NCBI GenBank assembly: GCA_014885115.2
Contig: WKLE02001700.1
Coordinates: 1-14,881 of the forward strand
DNA length: 14,881 bases
DNA from: Asterionellopsis glacialis
Lineage: Eukaryota > Bacillariophyta > Plagiogrammaphyceae > Rhaphoneidales > Asterionellopsidaceae
Direction of reading: 5' to 3'
Part shown: in pieces, positions 1 through 7,508 of the stretch
Layout of the letters: the number at the start of each line of letters is the position of its first letter
Numbering within the stretch: position 1 is the first letter of the stretch
The notes under the pieces: generated by a model
The model's database searches: none
Told to the model about the DNA's origin: nothing
The model's input: only the letters and a program-made list of their open reading frames with translations
Position numbers and translations under genes: made by a program

Positions 1-281
1 AAATAGTCTGTCTGCCACCCGTTTTCTCAAAATTCCCGGATCCTCCTGGCAAACAACTCTGTCTCTCGTCTGTCTGTCTCTCGTCTGTCTGTCTCCTTCT
101 AGCCTCCAACTCATTCACGTACGTTAGGACAAGGTGGCTAGAGAGGAAATCTCCGATTCCAAAAATCCCGTTGTCTTGCGAACAAACGAGGAAGACCGCG
201 AGAAATTGATCGTGCCGAAAGCAACATGCTGTGGATCAGTCTGTTTCATTGTTTTCTTCGCCAGAGCCCACAACAACGACC
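1..281 (+). promoter_or_regulatory. 5' flank of the SAP-repeat gene
   Basis: This stretch lies upstream of the first ATG of the 282-3700 gene and contains no credible coding region. It is pyrimidine-rich around 55-110. The reading frame of the gene is open upstream to a GTG at 231, but eukaryotic initiation favours the ATG pair at 282/285. No TATA box or initiator could be picked out with confidence, so calling this a promoter/5' UTR region rests only on its position. Confidence 0.35.
61..96. repeat. 15-bp CT-rich tandem repeat
   Basis: The 15-mer gtctctcgtctgtct occurs at 61-75 and is repeated exactly at 76-90, followed by a partial third copy (gtctcc). A looser (GTCT)n texture continues on both sides. 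It lies in the 5' flank of the first gene and could be part of its 5' UTR or a pyrimidine-rich promoter stretch. No function is implied by the sequence itself. Confidence 0.8.
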
Positions 282-3200
282 ATGATGAGACATAAACAAC
301 ACCTAACACACTATGGTTCCACAAAATGGCTTTACTTACTAGTAGTCATTTCCATACCATTAGTATCTGTAGCCTTGATGGTACCAACGCAAACTTCTCT
401 GGCGAAATCTTCTAAATTATCACTGATTGGTCGGTATCCAAACAAGGATGATAGACTGTCACGACGACACCCTAATGCCTACCTACAGTCTCAGATTTTC
501 CCAAGAGATTGTTTTCATTCTTCAAGCACATTTTGTGCATTGAACACTTCGGAACAAGATAGTACCAAGAATACTCATGGCATTCGTAAGGATGACATGA
601 AAACATCGCATCAAGAAGCTCTAAAACAATTGAATCAAACGTCGTTGAACGAACTTTTGAAAGAATTAGATGAACGAAATATTCGATTTTCGCCTAGAGC
701 TACACGAAAAGAATTAGAAGCATTATTAGTATTACAGGAAGAAACAAAAGTTGGAAACAATAGTAATGCTGCTGCTGCACAAGCACCCACACAAAAAGGG
801 CAAAAAATGTCCATGAAGGAATTGTTACAAGAATTAGATAGACGTGACATTCGATATTCACATACTTCTGCAAGATTCGAACTGGAAGAATTATTACTGC
901 AACCAATCAAGGATGCTACGGTCATAGATGCTAGTAGCAATGATGTGAATAATACGCATCCAGAGGAAGAAGAATTTTCTTTGACCATGATGAACAAAAA
1001 AGAGAACGAAGAAATTGCTCAATCGATGAAAACGAAACAATTTCACATTCAAACATTGATCCAGAAATTAGATGAACGTGAAATTCGATATTCGCCAAAA
1101 GCAACAAGGAAAGAATTGGAATCACTGTTATCCTCTTCCATAGATGAGGACAAAAGTACCATGGTCCTTCAAGACAACCTCGAGGATGGCGGTGATAGTG
1201 GTGACGGTGACATTAAGAATGAACTTTCAAAAAATGATTCAGTGTCGCAAGTCAGAATTATGATGCGAGAATTACTTGCTCAATTAGATAAAAAAGGGAT
1301 CCGGTACCGTCCAACATCGTCAAGGGCCGAATTGGAATCTTTACTTTTGGAACAAGACGAAAATGGGAGGACACATCGGACCGACAGCCAGATTGATAGC
1401 ATCAGCAGCAATAGTGGTAATAGTAGTGATAAAAAACGGTGCACCTCCCCAGCTCCTTCAAAAAAAAATCGACAACAACCATTGAGAATACCAGTAGGTG
1501 AACTGCTCCAAGAACTAGATAGACGGGGTATTCGGTACTCTCCTTTAGCATCCCGAGTGGAATTGGAATCTTTATTGCGACAAACTATACACGTATCAGA
1601 ACTGAAGAAGGAATTGACACAGAGGAGTGTCCGTTTTGCGCCAAACGCCTCAAGGAAAGGTTTAGAAAAAATGCTGTCGGCTCCTCTTGAAAGAAGAAGA
1701 AAGAGACAAAGTAGTGGTACTCGTGGGAGGCGTGACGACATTGCGCTACACGACGATAAAGAAACGATGGAAAATAACGATGAAAGTCCACGTACAAGAA
1801 AACCCAATAAAGCTACTTCTATGAGAAGATTATTGGCAGAGTTGGACCGAAGGGGTGTCAACTATTCACCATATGCATCACAACAAGATTTAGAGGATGT
1901 ACTTGCAGAGGGAGTTGAATCTTCTCGAAACCTCCGTCTTGGCTGTGCTAGTAGTGCCAGTCGTCAAGGGAGACGACAAAAAACTGATTTCTATAGTGAG
2001 GAGACAGAAGATAGCGCCCAGCGGCAAAGGAATAGACGGAAGAGATCCAGACGTACAAAAGATCCATCAGAAACAATTAAAAAAAAAACTACTAATGTAG
2101 CTGCACAGGGTGTGGAAGATATTCCACGAAGGGTATCACAAATAAAAGATCAAACTGAAATACCAAGTCATTTGAAAAAGGCTGCTGAACCAGTAGAGAG
2201 GATTACTCGGGGTGCTGTAGAATTTTTTCTAGGTGATGATGACAACGATGATGAAGACAGTAATGATAATTACAAAAGGGGGCGCCCATCGAAACAAGAT
2301 AAGGACGAAACTGATTTTGTTAAAGAACCTTATTGGTATTACGTCAAAAAGTTCGATGAACCCATTGATGTTCGTGCGGAACCTATTTATTCAGAGGAGG
2401 GAGCTCCTCTACGTAGACCTCGTCGTCAACGTTCCAAACCTAGAGGGTGTCCTTCCAATCCATACGAAAGGGATGAGACAGTTTGGGGAGACCCTACTGT
2501 TTGGCGTGAACGTGGTCGAGCAAGCAGAAAACGTCGGCGGCAACCGTCATCAACTTCCCCACATCACCACATCCGTCAACCCCCACCTGGTAAAACGTTA
2601 TCTCAATCTCTCTTCCAGTTGCCACCGAGTTCAAATAGCACTACCATACCACCCCCGCCTTCAGATAATACTGATGACAAAGAACCATCGGCATCATCAA
2701 GCCAGGAGGAAGGATCTCCACCTTGTTCTGAGAAACCTCTTTGTCGAAACCGAAAAATGGATGATGACAAACGTATCTACTCGACATATGATCGAGAAGA
2801 GCGTGATGCTTTCGATAGATTTGGAAATTTGATTGCCGATGCTGCTGAGGAAGTTTTATGGGGAAAGGAGGAAGACGAATACGTAAACGGTAATGGAAAT
2901 GATAGGGATGGTAGATCCACTCGTAACGCGTCTTCCAGAAGCAGTCAAAAAATTGCGAATGGTGATGAAAATATGCGTGGTACAAAGAAGAAACGTTATT
3001 GGAAAGACCGACTTGCGGAGCAAGTGGACTACGCATTGGGAGTTCACGAAGATGGTAGATATTACAACAATTGGCAGGAAAAGTTAGATTTTGATGAACA
3101 AAGGCGTGATGGAGACGATGCTATTTCCCATTTCTTTGCCCGCCAGAAAAAAGGCAAAAGACCAAAGCCAGATCGCCGACGACATAAAACTTCAACTGTT

Positions 3201-3700
3201 CCATTCTGGCAAGAGGAAGGTAGTATTTTTTCTCTCCTTTTCGGAAGAACATCAAGCGGAGAAAATCTTAACATGCATGTAAGAAAAGACTATCTCCCAG
3301 CTTTTAGCATTTTTTCCTTGGTATGCATCTTTTCTAATTTAACCTGTCCATGCTTTATGTATTTTGTATACAGAAATTTATTGAAGAAGATGTTGGTACT
3401 ACCGCAGTGACAACATTTTTCCGGATGGTATTGAAATCATTCTTCTTACTTTCGAGCTATACCTGCCGATGGGCTAGTGTACGCGGCGCTCTTCCGCAAC
3501 CATTTGTAGTAGCTGGTGTAGCTGCTGCTGCCTTAAGTGCTAGACCGCGGCAAAGGCTTTGGACTGTCGCTCTCGCATTGGTTGGCATGCGAACAATCGG
3601 AGAAATGCTTCACGGATACGTGTATGGTGACGAAGGTTGGGATGATGAAGAAGACGATATCGATTCTGACGTGGACAGAGACAGCCAAAGCCGGGAATAA
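282..3700 (+). CDS. SAP-like repeat protein, probably membrane-associated and possibly plastid-targeted; two exons
   Basis: Joining exon 282-3278 to exon 3374-3700 across a phase-0 intron gives about 1,107 residues ending in TAA. Residues 16-33 form a hydrophobic segment after a basic start, like a signal peptide. A possible SVA|L cleavage followed by a Ser/Lys/Arg-rich stretch would suit a diatom bipartite plastid presequence, but a strict ASAF motif is absent. Seven repeats of about 30 residues (near 121, 177, 255, 327, 404, 437 and 513) share a core like ELDxRxIRYSP followed by RxELExLL, resembling the helix-turn-helix of SAP domains. Residues 545-980 are highly charged with basic and acidic tracts and look disordered. 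Exon 2 adds hydrophobic stretches (FFRMVLKSFFLLSS, PFVVAGVAAAAL, LWTVALALVGMR) and an Asp/Glu-rich tail. SAP modules usually bind nucleic acid; here that role is inference. Start chosen at the ATG pair 282/285 just before the signal-like segment. I do not recognise a named orthologue. Confidence 0.8.
642..1907 (+). repeat. Seven SAP-like repeat units within the CDS
   Basis: The units start near nucleotides 642, 810, 1044, 1260, 1491, 1590 and 1818, each about 90 nt long. All keep the pattern Leu-Leu-x-x-Leu-Asp-x-Arg, then Ile/Val-Arg/Asn-Tyr/Phe-Ser/Ala-Pro, then Arg-x-x-Leu-Glu-x-Leu-Leu. Units 5 and 6 are almost adjacent (about 10 nt apart), whereas the others are separated by 75-140 nt of charged linker. 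Unit 6 is the most diverged (SELKKELTQRSVRF) and the closest to a canonical SAP start. The repeats are diverged at DNA level, so the amplification is old and the pattern has been kept at protein level. Confidence 0.85.
3279..3373 (+). other. Intron (GT-AG, 95 nt, phase 0)
   Basis: The donor is CAT|GTAAGA and the acceptor TATACAG|AAA. A branch-like CTAATTT lies about 40 nt before the acceptor, and the interval is T-rich. Without splicing the first frame runs only to a stop at 3410 after a Cys/Phe-rich tail. With splicing the reading frame passes directly into the open frame that ends at 3700, adding 108 residues of plausible membrane sequence. Confidence 0.8.
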
Positions 3701-3812
3701 GATGGTCCTTTTGAAGTAGATCCTAGATTCCAAACTGCAACAAAAACAGTTTTATTTTATAGTGAATTGAACAATGAGCCACAGTCGCCTGTCGCCTTAA
3801 CTACACGAACGC
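3701..3812. other. Convergent intergenic spacer / 3' ends
   Basis: This 112-nt gap lies between the stop of the SAP-repeat gene and the stop of the opposite-strand SPFH-like pseudogene. It contains TTTTATTTTATAG, which could serve 3'-end formation, but there is no clear AATAAA. No gene is seen. Confidence 0.4.
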
Positions 3813-4732
3813 TTACGTGCTGTCATTCCCATCTACCAACCCCTTCTCATGGACATGATTGTGATTCTCGATACTAAGATTTCCATCTTTGGGAGTCAAA
3901 TAAAGCTTGGCTTGTCCCTGTGAGACTGCTCGAAGGGCAACTTCCTTCCGAAGTGTACTCCACAACTTAATCTTCGTAGTCATGTCCATGTCAGGAAAGC
4001 TTTCGCCTAATGCTGCAAGGAATGATTTCACTCGTTCACTTTCTGCTAGACCTTCCATTTTCGACCTTGCATTGCTATTTGAAGTTTGAATATCAAGAAG
4101 TTCCCTTCTTGTCTTTTCTTCTCCAATGTTGCCTCGGATCTCTTTCAATTGGACTTCATTCTCGGATGCTTGTTGGTGGAGGTGGTTCATACGGTTCGTC
4201 GTTTCCTGGACAATCTCTTCGAGAATCTGTGATGTTGACATTTCAGTTCAGTGATATCCAGTGACCTCGAGTGAATGAATTTTCACCCCATGTTGTTTGT
4301 AAAAATCACTGTCATCATTCTGATGCAATCGCAGTGGACAGTAACATAAACTCTTGTAGAGTAACCCTTGAAACAAATTCAATGAAACGAGATGATGCAT
4401 GATTGCAAATATCACTTGTGGTATTGTTAGTGTATTGTACCACGGCTTGTAAATATACGATCTCCCAAAAGAACGATCCTTCGAGGAATAGTTTGACATT
4501 GTCATTGGCACTACAGTTGAATTCAAAGGACATATCTCTCCATTCTATCCTTCTTCATCATGGCCACAAAAGAGTTTGACACTTTCAGAATGCAGAGGCA
4601 AAAAGAAAATAGTCCAAAGTAGAAGTTGCCTTCGCCAGTCTTGTCCCAAACGATGCATGGTTCGTAGTCTGCCGACTTGATCAAGGGTCTGACTTCTAAA
4701 ATTTCTTCATTGCTTGAAGGTGCAGACAGCAT
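3813..4732 (-). pseudogene. SPFH/flotillin-like protein remnant
   Basis: One protein can be followed through several frames of the minus strand. The N-terminal part (MLSAPSSNEEILEVRPL...) is in one frame from 4732 to about 4613. A FLPLHSESVKLFCGHDEE stretch reads in a second frame to 4548, and the core (VKLFLEGSFFWEI, SRVTLQEF) in a third from 4548 to 4315. The segment GVKIHSLEV and a coiled-coil tail read in a fourth stretch from about 4320 to 3813. A TGA at 4250-4248 interrupts the last stretch just before STSQILEEIVQETTNRM. An SPFH-type beta domain followed by a charged coiled coil, with the ILEEI-x4-TTNRM joint, is typical of band-7/flotillin-like membrane scaffold proteins; the exact family is my inference. 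Downstream of the TGA an ATG at 4241 opens 142 intact codons ending in a conserved-looking LYLTPKDGNLSIEN segment, so a truncated product cannot be excluded. The gene converges on its neighbour. Its N-terminus seems cut off at the edge of the repeat-rich block near 4740. Confidence 0.5.
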
Positions 4733-4791
4733 TTTTTCATGACACAACAGAGCATACAGCACCTAATTTGGAATTTTCCAGAGATTATTCT

Positions 4792-5103
4792 GAAGACCCA
4801 CCAAATCTCATGACTCAAGAACCTCCTGAAAGCAAGCCTTCCAAGCCTTCTGATGCAAATATACCGTCTGATTCAATGACTGAAGAAAAACCCTGATGAA
4901 CTCCTTATTCAAGAATCTCTGGGAAGCAAATCAACTGATCAATTGACTGAAAAAACCTCTGATGAAATCAATAATCAATAATCTCCAGAAAACAAATCTA
5001 CTGATCAGGCTTCTGATTCAAAGATACCTTCTATTTTAAGTACTGAAGAAAACCCTGAACTCATTAATCAAGAATCTCTTGAAGGCAAATTAACTAATTC
5101 AAG
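4792..5103 (+). repeat. Four diverged tandem copies of a peptide-coding repeat
   Basis: The two longest copies, 4845-4942 and 5009-5103, both run from a CTTCTGATxCAAA start through ACTGAAGAAAA(A)CCCTGA to CAAGAATCTCT and a GGCAAA/AGCAAA end. Shorter copies lie at 4792-4836 and 4950-5008 (CCAGAAAACAAATCTACTGATCA). The copies differ by substitutions and small indels. One such A-run indel is what breaks the reading frame. Confidence 0.65.
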
Positions 5104-5226
5104 TGAACTCCAAATCCCTGAAGCGTACAGAGATGATGATCCTAAAAAACAACATGCATACCCAAAGATGACTCTGATTTATATGCAAGAACATCATTGG
5201 TATGAATATGAACACATGAATCAGGA

Positions 5227-5227
<1 letters not shown>

Positions 5228-5305
<78 letters not shown>
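5228..5305 (+). repeat. (AAC)26 microsatellite
   Basis: Seventy-eight bases of uninterrupted AAC are followed by AGC. On the plus strand it is in frame with the surrounding Glu/Tyr-rich remnant and would encode 26 Asn. The poly-Val and poly-Cys frames on the opposite strand are products of the repeat and not genes. A perfect run of this length suggests recent slippage, younger than the decay of its surroundings. Confidence 0.97.
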
Positions 5306-5306
<1 letters not shown>

Positions 5307-5386
5307 GCAAAGGATACAAAAACTATGAGGAAAATTCTGAATATGATGAAATTTTGGAAGCAAGGTGTTATGCCAAAAGGGCTTGA

Positions 5387-6109
5387 CATAATTTGTTCCA
5401 TAGTGCTGCTGTTTAAGTTGTGGAGGCATGCTTTCCTTTACAAATACATGTTTAGTTTATTTTAAAAAATATCTAAGTGTGTTTTATTATTTGAATGACA
5501 ATAAATTATTCATGAGTTTTTGAAATTTGTATTGGTGAATGTCACATAAAAAATTTGAAGCAGTGAATTTGTTTTGAACAAAAAGAACAAAATTATTTGT
5601 CCTGTCAAATTTTCTATGATGGAGTGGACAATTATCCATTTGATCAAACACAATTGATTTCATTGACATAGTCAACTAGTTTTGATAAAGCAGACAAATT
5701 CTTTTGGGTGACCAGAAAACTGTTTTAGTTTTCTGTGTAAGATTTTTTTTTTGATATGCACATGTTTGTGAGTCACAAGGAATATTTTTGATGTCCATCT
5801 GTTGTTGTTTTTTGAGCCAGTTTGGTGATTTTTTATATCAGTCTGTCCAATTTTTTAAGTGAGTCTGTACATTATTTATTTGGGGGAATCAGGTGCAAAA
5901 ATAAATTTGTCACATGAAAAGAAAAATGGTTGATCAAAAAGAATTTCATACGTGTGTGTCATGTAAAAACACTGATGAGCTGGCATTAATTTTTTATCTG
6001 TACCACAAAATTGATGTGACTTGTGACTTGAAGGGACACTTTTTTTGTTGGATTTTCTGACATAAATTTTGTTACTATGGTCACATAAAAAATTTTCAGG
6101 AGATACCTG
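5387..6109. other. AT-rich stretch without a recognisable gene
   Basis: No frame gives protein-like sequence of any length. A minus-strand frame stays open from 6196 to 5876, but only its first part (down to about 6110) belongs to the Gag remnant; the rest has no family look. Recurring words such as gtcacataaaaaattt (5541-5556 and 6080-6095) and reversed ATTTTTTAT forms suggest degraded, possibly once-repetitive mobile-element DNA. Confidence 0.5.
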
Positions 6110-6720
6110 AATGTCCTCTCTGATGGTGAACTTTCTTGTCATGACCATGTGGTACCTCAGGTAGTTCTTTTGATACCTGGCTACATGTTTGGACAAAAAA
6201 ATATCTCCTACATTGTTGAGTACCAGTACAAAAAGAAATCGGGATCTTTTTTGTTTGGCTTTTTCATACTTGCATTTTTGCTTTGGCAGTTGGCATTGAC
6301 TGCTTGGAAGAGCTGCCTTGCTCTGCCTTTCAAAAGTGTTAAGCCACTGAAATATTTACAGGTGCCTTCCTTAAATGATAATCTTGCTCTACTCCAGCGA
6401 ATTCAATTTGCCATTGGAATCACTCTTCAGCAGTTCCGTCTTCAATTTGCTTGATCTTCTTCTTAATTGTCTCCTTCAATTTGCTTGATCCTCTTCTCAA
6501 TTGTCTTAGCATCTAAGGATTGATCAGACAGGTCAATTTGCACATCATTGATCTTGTAGGAATCCTTGTTGTTGTCCTTTGACTTCAATCTCTCCTTCTT
6601 TGCCTTCAGAAAAGGAATGGCAGGAGGATTCAACAAAGTTTGCTGTTTCCTCAATTCCTAAGCTTTCTTCTGAAACTCTTTGGAGGAGTAAGATGACTTC
6701 ATGCTTGCAAAGTTATTTAT
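6110..6720 (-). pseudogene. LTR-retrotransposon Gag fragment, frameshifted
   Basis: On the minus strand a Lys-rich protein reads from about 6700 (KKERLKSKDNNKDSYKIND, then IEKRIKQIE). It continues after a duplication as DGTAEE-stop-FQWQIEF, then in another frame as LTLLKGRARQLFQAVNANCQ, and in a third as SKHVARYQKNYLRYHMVM followed by TIRED. The order Glu-Glu-x-x-x-Trp, LLKGxAxxxFxxA and RxQKNYLR-x-x-M is the layout of the Gag capsid region of LTR retrotransposons common in diatoms. Calling it Ty3/Gypsy-like rather than Copia-like is not possible here. In-frame TAG, TGA and at least three frame changes show that it is dead. No protease, integrase or LTR was found next to it. Only 2 CG dinucleotides occur in 6121-6420. 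Confidence 0.6.
6440..6507. repeat. 34-bp direct tandem duplication
   Basis: Copy one starts at 6440 (cttcaatttgcttgatc...) and copy two at 6474, exactly 34 bp later, with four mismatches by eye over the unit. It sits inside the Gag remnant. Because 34 is not a multiple of three, the duplication itself shifts the reading frame and repeats the IKQIE coding segment. Confidence 0.85.
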
Positions 6721-7070
6721 CTCTGAAAGAGGGAGTAATGTTACTATGCCCTATGCTGCCTATCATCAGAAAGGAAGTTCAAGCCACTCCGGAAAAAAGT
6801 CTTTCTGTCAGTCAATCAAAAAAGATAGTGCATCACTTAAATTCTGTCCTCCACCAGCATATTTTCTTTGGAACTGACATAAAAAATTGTACAGAGTGAC
6901 ATACAAATTTGTCTATGTCATGTACCAGAAAAATGGGTCATATATTTGTGTGATACAGACAAATTAAAATTTCTGTTGTGTAAACTTATACTTTGTTGGT
7001 CATGTTTATTTTTTATATAGTCATATAATTTATGTCTTTGAAAACAAAAAAATGATGTAATTTCTCATCT
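6721..7070. other. AT-rich spacer with a small palindrome
   Basis: No credible coding sequence is seen on either strand. At 6897-6920 the arms TGACATA and TATGTCA flank a self-complementary CAAATTTG with a 2-base bulge, giving a near-perfect palindrome. Another GACATAAAAAATT word lies just upstream at 6875-6887. This may be upstream leader or remnant DNA of the minus-strand LTR element, which is inference. Confidence 0.4.
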
Positions 7071-7365
7071 TTGTTCATGCCACAAAGTTGTGGATACACA
7101 ATGAGAATCATGAATCATAATGTTAGACCACGATTGCATCTTGTTTGTCCTGGTTGCGAAGTATTATGCCATTCATCTAGATCCTATACATCACACTTGA
7201 TGAACATTCTTTTTATCTTGCAGTCCATCAGTGGGGTGTCAATATTAACCAACTGTCTTCCCACCAAACAATTGATCCTGGTGAGAACACCAATCCAACA
7301 ATACAAACAAAGGCTACAATTCCATATATTCAAATAAACTCTAAACTGTTATTAAACTACATAAC
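7071..7365 (+). pseudogene. Possible decayed zinc-finger protein fragment
   Basis: The plus strand opens at 7071 with a frame containing VCPGC, then His 13 residues after the second Cys. That is the C-x2-C-x12-H half of a C2H2 finger; the second His/Cys pair is missing. From about 7225 a different frame reads as plausible polar protein (VHQWGVNINQLSSHQTID, then PGENTNPTIQTKATIPYIQI) to a TAA near 7366. The parts may be one frameshifted gene, two unrelated fragments, or chance in AT-rich DNA. It abuts the 3' side of the minus-strand non-LTR element. Confidence 0.2.
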
Positions 7366-7508
7366 AGTACTAAAATAATTGGCCTGGTGACATCCAAGTC
7401 ATGCCTAGTGGGTAACTTGGCGCACACTGTGTTTAAACTGTCTCCCTTGTATAAAGAGACATTGACTGCTTCCCAGAATTGTTATCCAATCCCAGTTGCT
7501 GGAAATGG
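7340..7508 (-). other. Possible 3' UTR of the non-LTR element
   Basis: Downstream of the last family-like residues (ending ALMAMEE-TGA) the same frame meets further stops and loses protein character. No oligo(A) or short tandem repeat tail can be seen on the minus strand, so the element's true 3' end is not located. Confidence 0.3.

Larger units (their letters stand above)
4740..5386 (+). pseudogene. Remnant of a low-complexity coding region ending in poly-Asn
   Basis: The plus strand reads as Ser/Glu/Asp/Asn-rich protein in one frame up to a TGA at about 4894-4896. A 1-nt slip in the A-run at 4884-4891 moves the reading to another frame, which then meets a TAA at 4979-4981 and stays open to a TGA at 5384-5386. 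Four diverged copies of a peptide like EENPDELINQES can be recognised, followed by a Tyr/His-rich piece (MQEHHWYEYEHMNQ), 26 Asn and SKGYKNYEENSEYDE. The frameshift and stop argue for decay, although introns could hide one of them. I do not recognise the family. It could be a fragment of an acidic disordered protein or of mobile-element cargo. Confidence 0.35.

Noticed and set aside
231..281. Upstream extension of the first gene to a GTG at 231
   Set aside because: A eukaryotic start at GTG is unlikely, and the ATG pair at 282/285 directly precedes the signal-like segment.
635..1861. Several minus-strand open frames with Ser/Leu-rich text opposite the SAP repeats
   Set aside because: They are shadows of the repeated coding strand; their apparent mutual similarity comes from the repeats.
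642..1907. Regularly spaced repeats resembling a CRISPR-like array
   Set aside because: Similarity is at protein level inside one open frame, spacing is uneven, and the DNA copies are diverged.
1897..3282. Alternative-frame plus-strand open frames, including 2233-2832
   Set aside because: They overlap the long intact exon, have Met/His-rich random composition and no family sense.
5099..5429. Minus-strand frames rich in poly-Val and poly-Cys
   Set aside because: They are the reverse complement of the (AAC)26 tract and have no other protein character.
6149..6454. Plus-strand 101-codon open frame with a hydrophobic segment
   Set aside because: It lies antisense to the Gag remnant, and the hydrophobicity arises from the complement of Lys-rich codons.
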